A DNA stretch of 30,494 nucleotides. Origin: Candidatus Poseidoniaceae archaeon. GTDB taxonomy: Archaea; Thermoplasmatota; Poseidoniia; Poseidoniales; Poseidoniaceae. Each line of letters begins with the position of its first letter. The first letter of the stretch is position 1. Under the pieces are notes generated by a model. That model was not told the origin of the DNA and made no database searches. It was given only the letters and a program-made list of their open reading frames with translations. The DNA lies in NCBI GenBank assembly GCA_022452125.1, contig JAKURJ010000004.1, positions 1-30,494 of the forward strand. The letters are read 5' to 3'. A program made the translations under genes and the position numbers. This document shows positions 23,551-30,494 of the stretch, piece by piece.

Positions 23551-24510
23551 ATGGCATCACATCCACATGGCAAACCAAATTTCAGAAACCTGTTCTGGTA
23601 CCCGTTTAAGATAACTGGATTGACCGTTTTGAGAACTTACGAATTCATTGGTAAGAGATTCTCGAGCGGCTATCACAATACTACTCACCCAGAGTTTATC
23701 GATGAAGGGGATATTGTTCGCTCTGAAAAGACCAAGCACATCAACGACATCACGAAACACCACTATACCCCAGACCGTGCTGGAACCGATTTGACTCCAA
23801 CAATTTGGAAACCTCAGACTATCAGTTACCCGTATGAGCGTCTAGAAGAAATTGAACCGTGGCTATTCGTACCTGGAAATTACAATGGTAGAATCGGTAT
23901 CATCTGGGAGACATGTACTGCGTGTAAGATGTGCGTTAACATCTGTCCAAACTCTTGCTTACACATGACTACTGAATTGAGAGTGGACGTTCTAGATAGT
24001 GCTGAAGGCGAGTGGGAAGGCTATGGCGCAGAACTCGAAGTTGGTAAATTCGCAGCAGTTGAAAAGCCAGAAGTCGCAGAATCGCTATCTTCTTTCAACC
24101 TTGCAACCGCTCACGCCGACGCTCCTGATGAGTGGAGATTCGGTGAAGTTCTAGACTTGACTGGCGACAGTGCACGCATGCGCTGGAATGACACTGGAGA
24201 AGTTGACCAAGTTCCTTTGGAATCCTTGTACCCAGCTGACGACCAGATAGTTTCCGGAAGAATCGATCTGGGCCGCTGTATGTTCTGCGGTCTATGTATG
24301 GAAGCATGTAACTTCACATCTTTCTTCATGACAAACGAGTATGATGGAATGTCCGGATTCACTCGTCAGGACCTATGGATGGATGCGAGCAGAACTAGAG
24401 TTCTAATCGGTGACCACCAAGAAGCCGTTGATGCTGAACTTGCTAAGAGAGCCAGCAAAGAGCGAGACAAGAGAGCCAAGAAAGCCGCTAAGGCGGCAGG
24501 GGAGGCTTGA
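23551..24510 (+). CDS. nuoI: Complex I subunit NuoI (two [4Fe-4S] clusters) with inter-cluster insertion
   Basis: The 319-residue ferredoxin-like subunit carries clusters N6a and N6b, which pass electrons to NuoB. First motif: Cys122, Cys125, Cys128 and Cys132 in CTACKMCVNICP. Second motif: Cys243, Cys246, Cys249 and Cys253 in CMFCGLCMEACNF, where the usual Pro after the last Cys is Asn. The two motifs are 110 residues apart (Cys132 to Cys243), about 80 more than usual. The insertion includes a stretch at about 196-229 (RFGEVLDLTGDSARMRWNDTG and following) that looks like an SH3/Tudor-type small barrel. The N-terminal 110 residues are long, and the tail is rich in Lys and Ala. ATG 23551 follows GAGGTG by five nt. 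Confidence 0.95.
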   Translation: MASHPHGKPNFRNLFWYPFKITGLTVLRTYEFIGKRFSSGYHNTTHPEFIDEGDIVRSEKTKHINDITKHHYTPDRAGTDLTPTIWKPQTISYPYERLEEIEPWLFVPGNYNGRIGIIWETCTACKMCVNICPNSCLHMTTELRVDVLDSAEGEWEGYGAELEVGKFAAVEKPEVAESLSSFNLATAHADAPDEWRFGEVLDLTGDSARMRWNDTGEVDQVPLESLYPADDQIVSGRIDLGRCMFCGLCMEACNFTSFFMTNEYDGMSGFTRQDLWMDASRTRVLIGDHQEAVDAELAKRASKERDKRAKKAAKAAGEA

Positions 24511-24512
24511 GT

Positions 24513-24788
24513 ATGGACCTAGCAATGTACCTTGAAGTTGGTATGTTTTTCCTGATGAGCACCATCGTAATCGGTGGAGCTCTTGGCCTGATTTACATGC
24601 AGAGAGTTGCACATTCAATGATGTGCTTGATTTTCTGTTTCATGGGAGTTGCTGGAATATTTATTTTGATGGGCGCAGAATTCCTTGCAGTAATCCAGAT
24701 TCTGGTTTATCTTGCAAGCGTAATGTTAGTCGTTCTGTTTGGTATTATGCTGACTAGAAGGCAAATTCTTGAGGAGGACTTCGAATGA
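24513..24788 (+). CDS. nuoJ1: Complex I subunit NuoJ, N-terminal half
   Basis: The 91-residue membrane protein matches the first part of NuoJ: VAHSMMCLIFCFMGVAGIFILMGAEFLAVIQILVYLASVML in outline, with three membrane helices. The AEFLAVIQILVY block is the family hallmark and includes the pi-bulge helix of the membrane arm. The protein ends after LTRRQILEEDFE, where a full NuoJ would continue. The second half is the next gene, starting in an ATGA overlap. ATG 24513 is preferred over TTG 24507 because GGGGAGG is about seven nt upstream. Split NuoJ is known in some archaea. Confidence 0.9.
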   Translation: MDLAMYLEVGMFFLMSTIVIGGALGLIYMQRVAHSMMCLIFCFMGVAGIFILMGAEFLAVIQILVYLASVMLVVLFGIMLTRRQILEEDFE

Positions 24789-25057
24789 GACTACTATCTA
24801 TTCTCGCAAGAGTTGGCCTAGTCTTTTTGGGTGCAGTAATCGTTACCGCTGTTTCAGCAGATATCGTTTGGGAGGATTCTTCTGATGAAGAAATCACAAC
24901 CAGTGACTTAGCATCAGCTCTATTCGGAGAGTGGGCACTTCCTTTGCTTGCTCTAGGATTCCTGATGGCTATGGCAATGGTTGGAGCTGCATATCTTGTT
25001 CGTGACGAGAGATTGGTGAATCTCGAGTGGGAACTTACTGGAGGTGAAAAGAAATGA
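24785..25057 (+). CDS. nuoJ2: Complex I subunit NuoJ, C-terminal half
   Basis: The 90-residue protein has two membrane helices (about 5-26 and 51-72). Its second half, SALFGEWALPLLALGFLMAMAMVGAAYLVRDE in outline, fits the C-terminal part of NuoJ. The ATG lies inside the end of nuoJ1 (ATGA) and the stop overlaps the nuoK start (ATGA), so the three genes are probably translationally coupled. The split does not look like a frameshift: each half has a proper start and end, with charged residues outside the membrane at the break. Confidence 0.85.
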   Translation: MRLLSILARVGLVFLGAVIVTAVSADIVWEDSSDEEITTSDLASALFGEWALPLLALGFLMAMAMVGAAYLVRDERLVNLEWELTGGEKK

Positions 25058-25356
25058 TTGACCCAGCATGGGTATCTGGTCTAGCGGCCATTCTTTTCAT
25101 CATCGGGTTGTGGGGCGCATTCAGCAGAAAGAATGCTATCGTTGTACTGATGTGTATCGAATTAATGCTCAATGCGGTTAACCTACAGTTCGTAGCAGCT
25201 GCAACTCACTGGGGCGATGTAACCGGATGGGTTTACGCAGTTTTCGCAATCGCAATCGCAGCAGCGGAAGTAGCAATTGGATTGGCAATCTTCCTCTCAA
25301 TGTATGGGCAACATGAGACCATATCTCTAGATGAGGTTAATCTCTTGAAGAACTGA
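25054..25356 (+). CDS. nuoK: Complex I subunit NuoK
   Basis: The 100-residue subunit has three membrane helices and forms part of a proton channel in the membrane arm; it is related to MrpC. The two Glu residues essential for pumping are at the standard positions, Glu36 in MCIELMLNAVNL and Glu72 in IAAAEVAIGLAIF. Length and layout are normal for the family. It overlaps nuoJ2 by four nt. Confidence 0.96.
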   Translation: MIDPAWVSGLAAILFIIGLWGAFSRKNAIVVLMCIELMLNAVNLQFVAAATHWGDVTGWVYAVFAIAIAAAEVAIGLAIFLSMYGQHETISLDEVNLLKN

Positions 25357-25365
25357 GGTGTTATC

Positions 25366-27564
25366 ATGAGTGGAAGCGAAATCATCGATTATGCCGTACT
25401 AATTCCTCTATTGCCATTCTTGGCATTCCCGGTAATATTGTTCCTGGGTAGGATTTTCAATGGAACTCCAACATGGGTAAAGAATGTCAAGGAAGGGGGA
25501 ATCATCGCACTCGTTGTAATGGGTGCAAGCCTGATTCTAGCACTGTCTCTAATCAGAGAACACATGAACAAAGTAGGCGCTGCAGATGTATTCACTTGGT
25601 TTGAATCATCTTGGTGGAACTCGGAAACTGGTGCGATAACTACCAAGGCATTCGGCTTTGGAATCTACATTGACCATTTGACAGTAATGTTACTCTTCGT
25701 AGCAGCATTCCTTTGTTTCTTGATTAACATCTTCTCGATTGGATACATGAATACAGATCCAATCAACGATAACCGAAACCACCGTTTCTATGCAGAATTC
25801 GTTCTATTCTGTAGCGGTATGCTTGGAATGGTATTGGCTGACTCGTTCCTTTGGTTATTCATATTCTGGGAATTAATGGGATTGTGTTCTTATCTATTGA
25901 TTGGATTCTATTACGAGAGACCAAGTGCAGCATATGCTGCAAAGAAGGCGTTCCTAACAACTCGTGTTGGTGACGTTTTCCTGGTAATCGGACTCGTAAT
26001 TCTGTGGAACCTATTTGGAGGAACCTTGGATTACGATGTTCTATTCAATCCTGACAACATTGCAAATGTTGACTCTGGAGAATTACAACTTGCACTGGGT
26101 ATGATTTTCATTGGCGCAGTTGGTAAGTCTGCACAATTCCCTCTACACGTTTGGCTGCCGGATGCAATGGAAGGGCCAACGCCAGTTTCTGCTCTAATTC
26201 ACGCGGCTACAATGGTAAACGCCGGTCTATACATTGTTGCTCGTATGTTCCCATTCTTCAGCGAAGCTGACATGGGCGCACTTTCCACACTTGCAATTAT
26301 CATTGCAATCATCGGTGGAATAACCGCAGTAATGGCGGCACTAATCGCATTCGTACAGATGGATTTGAAGAAGGTTCTAGCATACTCTACAATGAGTCAA
26401 TTGGCTTACATCTTCACAGGTCTAGGTTCAGCATTGTGGCTAGCAAACAACGGATATGATGAACTAGCAGCATTCGCAATGGGAGCGTCTCTGTTCCACC
26501 TATTCAACCACGCAATGGCAAAGGGAATGCTGTTCATGGCATCCGGTTCAGTCATTCACGAAATGCATCACGCTCACCATGAAGTGGCTCACCACGGCCA
26601 TGATGATGACCACCATGACGACCATCACGATGACCACTTTGATGCTCAATCTATGGAAAACATGGGAGGTCTAGCCAGCAGGATGCCAATCACGGCTACT
26701 GCTATGTTTGTTGGAAGCATGTCGATTATCGGCATCCCTCTAATTGGAGGATTCTGGTCCAAGGAAGGCATCATTGCTAGCGCATGGAAGGTCGCTTTGA
26801 AGGAGCCAATCTTCCTACTGCCAGCTATGTTAATTTTGATCGGTGCTGGAATGACTGGCTTCTATATGTCTAGAATGTGGTTCATGACTTTCGCTGGTAA
26901 GCCAAAGACAGAAGTTGCTGAGCATGTCCACGAACAAACTCCATGGATTCCAATTCCATTGGTTATCTTGACTTTCATGACCTTGGCTGCAATTATCTTC
27001 GCTGGAATGCATGCTGGAAAATGGCTAGGGAACTTTGAGTCGGGCCATTACACCAGCTTCGTCGATGGAATCGGCTATGAGATGGAGCACGTATTCATGA
27101 ATCACGACGCATTCTTGTTTGTCTTGACATACGTTGCTATTGGTTTGTCACTAGTACTAGGCCCATCCTTCGCAATGGCATTGTATGGTGGTAGCTTGGA
27201 CAAAGGTCAGAAGGCTAAACCATGGATGCAATGGGCGATTAGCCTATCTGCAAAAATCAACAAGAGTTCAAGTTTCGACAACAGCGCATGGGCAAACTCT
27301 AGCCTCGCACACTCTTTACACAAGAGATTACACTTCGACGATATTTACGATGCTGCAATGATGAAGATTGTAGTTGGCTTTGCGAATCTTTCAGCAATCT
27401 TTGACTCCAGATTTATTGACGGAGTAATCAAGACAATAGAATCTACAAGCCAGCAAGCATCCAGGAGACTACGTGCTCTTACCACCGGTTCTGCAAGAGA
27501 TTACATAATGATGACTACGCTTGGAACTTTGGTCATTTTCATGTTACTATGGGGGGTGGCTTGA
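25366..27564 (+). CDS. nuoL: Complex I subunit NuoL with His/Asp-rich loop
   Basis: The 732-residue protein is the outermost antiporter-like subunit, a proton-pumping module with a long lateral helix expected near the C-terminus. Key residues are Glu169 in FWELMGLCSYLLIGF and Lys254 in GKSAQFPLHVWLPDAMEGPTPVSALIHAA. After GSVIHEM, where other NuoL proteins have a short link to MGGL, a loop at 398-426 holds 13 His and 8 Asp among 29 residues, a likely metal- or proton-binding element. The C-terminal 100 residues are longer than needed for the core helices. ATG 25366 follows GAGGTG by five nt, overlapping the nuoK stop. Confidence 0.96.
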   Translation: MSGSEIIDYAVLIPLLPFLAFPVILFLGRIFNGTPTWVKNVKEGGIIALVVMGASLILALSLIREHMNKVGAADVFTWFESSWWNSETGAITTKAFGFGIYIDHLTVMLLFVAAFLCFLINIFSIGYMNTDPINDNRNHRFYAEFVLFCSGMLGMVLADSFLWLFIFWELMGLCSYLLIGFYYERPSAAYAAKKAFLTTRVGDVFLVIGLVILWNLFGGTLDYDVLFNPDNIANVDSGELQLALGMIFIGAVGKSAQFPLHVWLPDAMEGPTPVSALIHAATMVNAGLYIVARMFPFFSEADMGALSTLAIIIAIIGGITAVMAALIAFVQMDLKKVLAYSTMSQLAYIFTGLGSALWLANNGYDELAAFAMGASLFHLFNHAMAKGMLFMASGSVIHEMHHAHHEVAHHGHDDDHHDDHHDDHFDAQSMENMGGLASRMPITATAMFVGSMSIIGIPLIGGFWSKEGIIASAWKVALKEPIFLLPAMLILIGAGMTGFYMSRMWFMTFAGKPKTEVAEHVHEQTPWIPIPLVILTFMTLAAIIFAGMHAGKWLGNFESGHYTSFVDGIGYEMEHVFMNHDAFLFVLTYVAIGLSLVLGPSFAMALYGGSLDKGQKAKPWMQWAISLSAKINKSSSFDNSAWANSSLAHSLHKRLHFDDIYDAAMMKIVVGFANLSAIFDSRFIDGVIKTIESTSQQASRRLRALTTGSARDYIMMTTLGTLVIFMLLWGVA

Positions 27565-29280
27565 TTGGGTAGCAACCAAGCATTAGATATCAAGAACAAA
27601 GAGTTCATGCTCATTGGTGGTTTACTAATCATCGTTGCTGGATTGATGGCATTCTTCCCATCTTTGAATGATTCAGACACTACAGTCGACTGGATTAGCC
27701 TACCATTGGTAGGATTCCCAATTATCGTGAGTTGTATTCTGTTGGCATTTGCTAGCCAAGAGTCTCGAGCAAGAAAGGAAGTTATTGCCGTTCCAATCAG
27801 ACTGTTTACTTTAGTCGCATCATTGATTCCATTAGCGATTTCTACTGCCCTATTCTTCGATTGGCTGATTTTAGTCGATTGGGATCTAGGATACAATGAA
27901 TATGCTCTTGAGAAGGAATATGTGTGGATAGAGACTATTGGAGTCTCATGGCATGTAGGAATGGATGGCTTGTCATTCCCAATGGTTTGGTTGACTACTT
28001 TCCTTGTACCAATCACAATTATCACGACATGGAATGAAAAAGACGGTGCAACATACCACCCGCTTCTATTGATGATGGGAGGAGCTCTAATCGGAGTATT
28101 CGTCGCTCTTGACCTATTCTTGTTCTATGTGTTCTGGGAATTAACATTGATTCCAATGTTCTTCCTTATCCTAAAGTGGGGTGGAAAAGACCGCAGATAC
28201 GCTGCTCAGAAGTTCTTCATCTACACTTTCTGTGCTTCGGTAATTATGCTACTTGGTCTAATTACTCTGTATTTCCTTCAGCCTGAAGGAAGTGGTGCAC
28301 AATACGGAACTGTAACCGGTCGAACATTCGACATGACAGTCTTGTTCTCTAATGCAACAGCATACAACATGGGGGACAATGTCTTCTTGGGCGAAGATAT
28401 GCAAAACATCCTATTCGCTATGCTGATGATTGGATTCTTGGTTAAGTTACCAGCAGTACCATTCCACACTTGGCTGCCTGATGCGCACGTACAGGCACCA
28501 ACAGGGGGTTCAATGCTTCTAGCTGGTGTTATGCTGAAGATGGGTGCATATGGTATGCTAAGAATACCAATCGCAATCTTCCCTGATGCGGTAGTATACT
28601 ACCAAGATGTCATTATGGCAATCGGCCTAATCTCTCTTGTTTGGGGAGCAATTGTTTGTCTAGGACAGACTAACCTGAAGAAGATGGTCGCATATTCCTC
28701 TGTGTCCCACATGGGTGTAATTCTATTGGGTATTGCTAGCATGCAACCTATTGGATACGCAGCTGCACTCTTCATGATGTTCGCTCACGGAATCATCTCT
28801 CCAATGCTGTTCGCAGTTTGTGGTGCATTCAAGCACCACTACCATTCTATGGAAATCGGTGCAATGAGAGGGATGGCAAAATGGTCACCTTACCTTGCAG
28901 TCTACATGATGTTCGCTTGGATGGCAAGCCTTGGTCTCCCATTGCTAGCAGGATTCGTCGCTGAATTGATGGTAATGATCGCATTCTGGCCAGAATACGG
29001 CTGGTGGATTCTCCTGCCTGGTGCAGTTCTAGCAATCACCGCCGCATACTATCTGTGGTCTATGCAGAGGACAATCTTCGAGGGTGGAGATGAAGGTCAA
29101 CCACCAGAATCTCTCAACGGTGAAACGCCACCAGACATCACTCTGTCTGAAAACATTGGAATGATAATCCTTGCAATATTCACCGTAATCTTCGGTATTT
29201 TCCCATTCATTGCTTTGGGAATGATGGACCAATGGACTGTTGCCTTCTTCGAGGGCGTATTCAATATGGGGGGTATCTGA
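27565..29280 (+). CDS. nuoM: Complex I subunit NuoM
   Basis: The 571-residue protein is the middle antiporter-like subunit. Key residues include Glu192 in YVFWELTLIPMFFLI and Lys294 in VKLPAVPFHTWLPDAHVQAPTGGS; MVAYSSVSHMG is also typical. It is about 60 residues longer than bacterial NuoM, mostly because of a longer N-terminus with two membrane segments before the WIETIGVSWHVGMDGLS block. The start is TTG, directly after the nuoL stop, with GGTGG five nt upstream. It is followed without a gap by nuoN. Confidence 0.95.
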   Translation: MGSNQALDIKNKEFMLIGGLLIIVAGLMAFFPSLNDSDTTVDWISLPLVGFPIIVSCILLAFASQESRARKEVIAVPIRLFTLVASLIPLAISTALFFDWLILVDWDLGYNEYALEKEYVWIETIGVSWHVGMDGLSFPMVWLTTFLVPITIITTWNEKDGATYHPLLLMMGGALIGVFVALDLFLFYVFWELTLIPMFFLILKWGGKDRRYAAQKFFIYTFCASVIMLLGLITLYFLQPEGSGAQYGTVTGRTFDMTVLFSNATAYNMGDNVFLGEDMQNILFAMLMIGFLVKLPAVPFHTWLPDAHVQAPTGGSMLLAGVMLKMGAYGMLRIPIAIFPDAVVYYQDVIMAIGLISLVWGAIVCLGQTNLKKMVAYSSVSHMGVILLGIASMQPIGYAAALFMMFAHGIISPMLFAVCGAFKHHYHSMEIGAMRGMAKWSPYLAVYMMFAWMASLGLPLLAGFVAELMVMIAFWPEYGWWILLPGAVLAITAAYYLWSMQRTIFEGGDEGQPPESLNGETPPDITLSENIGMIILAIFTVIFGIFPFIALGMMDQWTVAFFEGVFNMGGI

Positions 29281-30494
29281 ATGGAAGTAGAAGTATTCAG
29301 TACTGAATTCTGGCAAGCATTTGCTCCGGAGACAATCTTAATTGTAGGATTGCTGCTTATCTTTATCATTCCAAATCTTGGGAACTCCAAGTTTAGAATT
29401 CCGTTAACCAAGGTGCAAGTTCCATGGTTCCTCGGAGGTCGCAGATTCTCAGCTACAGGTTCTCCTGCAATCCCAGGTATGTTAGCCACTGCAACATTGT
29501 TTACTGCACTTGGAATGATGGTTATCGAATCTGTTGATGGAAATATGGATACTACAACAGTAACGAGCAACGGCTTAGCAATTCTACAGTTAGACAACTT
29601 CTCAAGATTCTTTGAAATTCTGTTCCTAGCAGCAGTTCTTCTTGCTTCTATGGCTAGTCTGGACCGTATCCCTGCTCACACATACAGTGGAAAGAAGAGT
29701 CTAGAAGAAATGTATGACAATCGCCGTCAAGCAGATTTCTACATCTTAATGCTAACAACTGCAATTGGTATGTGCATCGTTGCATTAGCTCAAGACTTGT
29801 TCGTTCTATTCGTGGGTTTAGAATTAGCGAGCCTTGCTACATATGTCTTAGTTGGATTCCACAAGGAATCAAAGGCAGGAGCAGAATCTGGAGTCAAATA
29901 TTTCATCGTAGGTTCTGTTGCAAGCGGAGTTGGATTGTACGGTCTATCTCTACTCTACTTAGAGTTCGGAAGCTTACAATTGACTACTATTGCAGCAAAT
30001 TGGGCAGATTCAACAATCCTAGGAACTATCGCACTGGGATTGGTTGTGGTCGGATGTGGATTCAAGGGCAGCGCAGCACCATTCCACTTCGCTGCTCCTG
30101 ATGCATACGCAGGAGCGAACTCACCTGTAGCAGGTGTTCTAGCAACTGCATCTAAGGCAATGGGAATGATTGGTTTAATCAGAGTATTACTTGTCATCGC
30201 TCTGCCTGAAGCGGGTGCCGATGAGAGCGCAATTTGGTTGTACACGCTAGCAACCCTTTCTGTTGTCACGATGACATGGGGTAACATCGCAGCATTAGGC
30301 TCCACTAACCCGAAGAGAATGCTAGCGTATTCATCTGTTGCACACGCAGGATACATGCTTGCAGCATTAACTGCAGTCGGACCATGCAAGTGGGGAGAAG
30401 TTGAAGCACCCGGAGATTATGCTGACGCCTTTGTTGCAGCCGTCCGGTTCCTCCGCTGGGTGCTCGTTGGGTTCACGGTAGGAGCTTTCTTGGT
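29281..30494 (+). CDS. nuoN: Complex I subunit NuoN (3' end outside window)
   Basis: The frame is open from ATG 29281 to the window end (404 complete codons), so the last part, perhaps 80-130 codons, is missing. This is the antiporter-like subunit next to NuoK. Glu181 in FVGLELASLATYVLVGF and Lys262 in FKGSAAPFHFAAPDAYAGANSP are the expected pump residues. MLAYSSVAHAGYML (about 347-360) is also a family block. The start follows the nuoM stop directly, with a G-rich stretch about eight nt before it. The last 40 or so bases of coding sequence look unusual in composition. Confidence 0.93.
   Translation, partial: MEVEVFSTEFWQAFAPETILIVGLLLIFIIPNLGNSKFRIPLTKVQVPWFLGGRRFSATGSPAIPGMLATATLFTALGMMVIESVDGNMDTTTVTSNGLAILQLDNFSRFFEILFLAAVLLASMASLDRIPAHTYSGKKSLEEMYDNRRQADFYILMLTTAIGMCIVALAQDLFVLFVGLELASLATYVLVGFHKESKAGAESGVKYFIVGSVASGVGLYGLSLLYLEFGSLQLTTIAANWADSTILGTIALGLVVVGCGFKGSAAPFHFAAPDAYAGANSPVAGVLATASKAMGMIGLIRVLLVIALPEAGADESAIWLYTLATLSVVTMTWGNIAALGSTNPKRMLAYSSVAHAGYMLAALTAVGPCKWGEVEAPGDYADAFVAAVRFLRWVLVGFTVGAFL

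Noticed and set aside
24513..25057. nuoJ as a frameshifted pseudogene
   Set aside because: Both halves have proper starts, coupled ATGA overlaps and intact helices, and split NuoJ is known in other archaea.
27501..28025. 174-aa minus-strand ORF over the nuoL-nuoM junction
   Set aside because: Antisense shadow of well-supported nuo coding sequence; Ser/Thr/Pro-rich translation with no family pattern and no ribosome site.
29097..29597. 166-aa minus-strand ORF over the end of nuoM and start of nuoN
   Set aside because: Same kind of shadow; both underlying genes have clear family motifs across the whole stretch.
1..30494. Mobile elements, CRISPR arrays, tRNA or rRNA genes
   Set aside because: No transposase, integrase, regularly spaced repeats, tRNA cloverleaf pattern or rRNA segment was recognised, and gaps between genes are too short to hide a large RNA gene.

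Overview
The window most resembles a marine planktonic euryarchaeon of the Marine Group II / Poseidoniales type. This is inferred from four things: an archaeal-type ribosomal protein L15e, archaeal gene signals (GAGGTG-type ribosome binding sites, many TTG and GTG starts), very large secreted beta-sandwich proteins with a single C-terminal membrane anchor, and a complex I operon without the NADH-dehydrogenase arm. No rRNA, tRNA, CRISPR array, insertion sequence or phage gene was seen.

Layout. (1) Positions 1-1064, minus strand: the start of a membrane protein cut by the window edge, and a SpoU/TrmH-family RNA 2'-O-methyltransferase. (2) Positions 1065-1184: a divergent intergenic region with three small inverted repeats. 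(3) Positions 1185-2592, plus strand: L15e and a 4-TM protein with a Pro/Met-rich linker. (4) Positions 2664-6332: a tight cluster of a PRC-barrel protein, RNase Z and a secreted PKD-domain protein with a cytosolic zinc ribbon. (5) Positions 6372-19021: four surface genes. These are a 1559-aa secreted protein overlapping a small signal-anchored membrane partner, a 1472-aa membrane-anchored subtilase with a cytosolic RING-like zinc domain, and a 968-aa membrane-anchored beta-sandwich protein. (6) Positions 19139 to the end: nuoA-B-C-D-H-I-J1-J2-K-L-M-N, with nuoN cut by the window end.

How the genes work together. The nuo block should encode the quinone-reducing and proton-pumping parts of complex I. 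NuoE, NuoF and NuoG are absent where they would normally lie, so the electron donor is probably not NADH through the classical module. Several subunits differ from textbook versions: a roughly 80-residue insertion between the two Fe-S motifs of NuoI, a roughly 60-residue insertion in the quinone-side loop of NuoH, a His/Asp-rich loop in NuoL, and substitutions at usually conserved acidic positions of NuoA and NuoD. The surface-protein block looks like a cell-envelope and proteolysis locus. Two of its proteins join an extracellular beta-rich region, through one membrane helix, to a cytosolic Cys-rich zinc-binding tail.

Recurring signals. Stop codons overlap the next ribosome binding site as TGAGGTG at six gene junctions. 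Small stem-loops span stop codons at four gene ends. One start codon sits exactly in the loop of a perfect 7-bp hairpin. All functional statements are read from sequence by eye; no database search was run.
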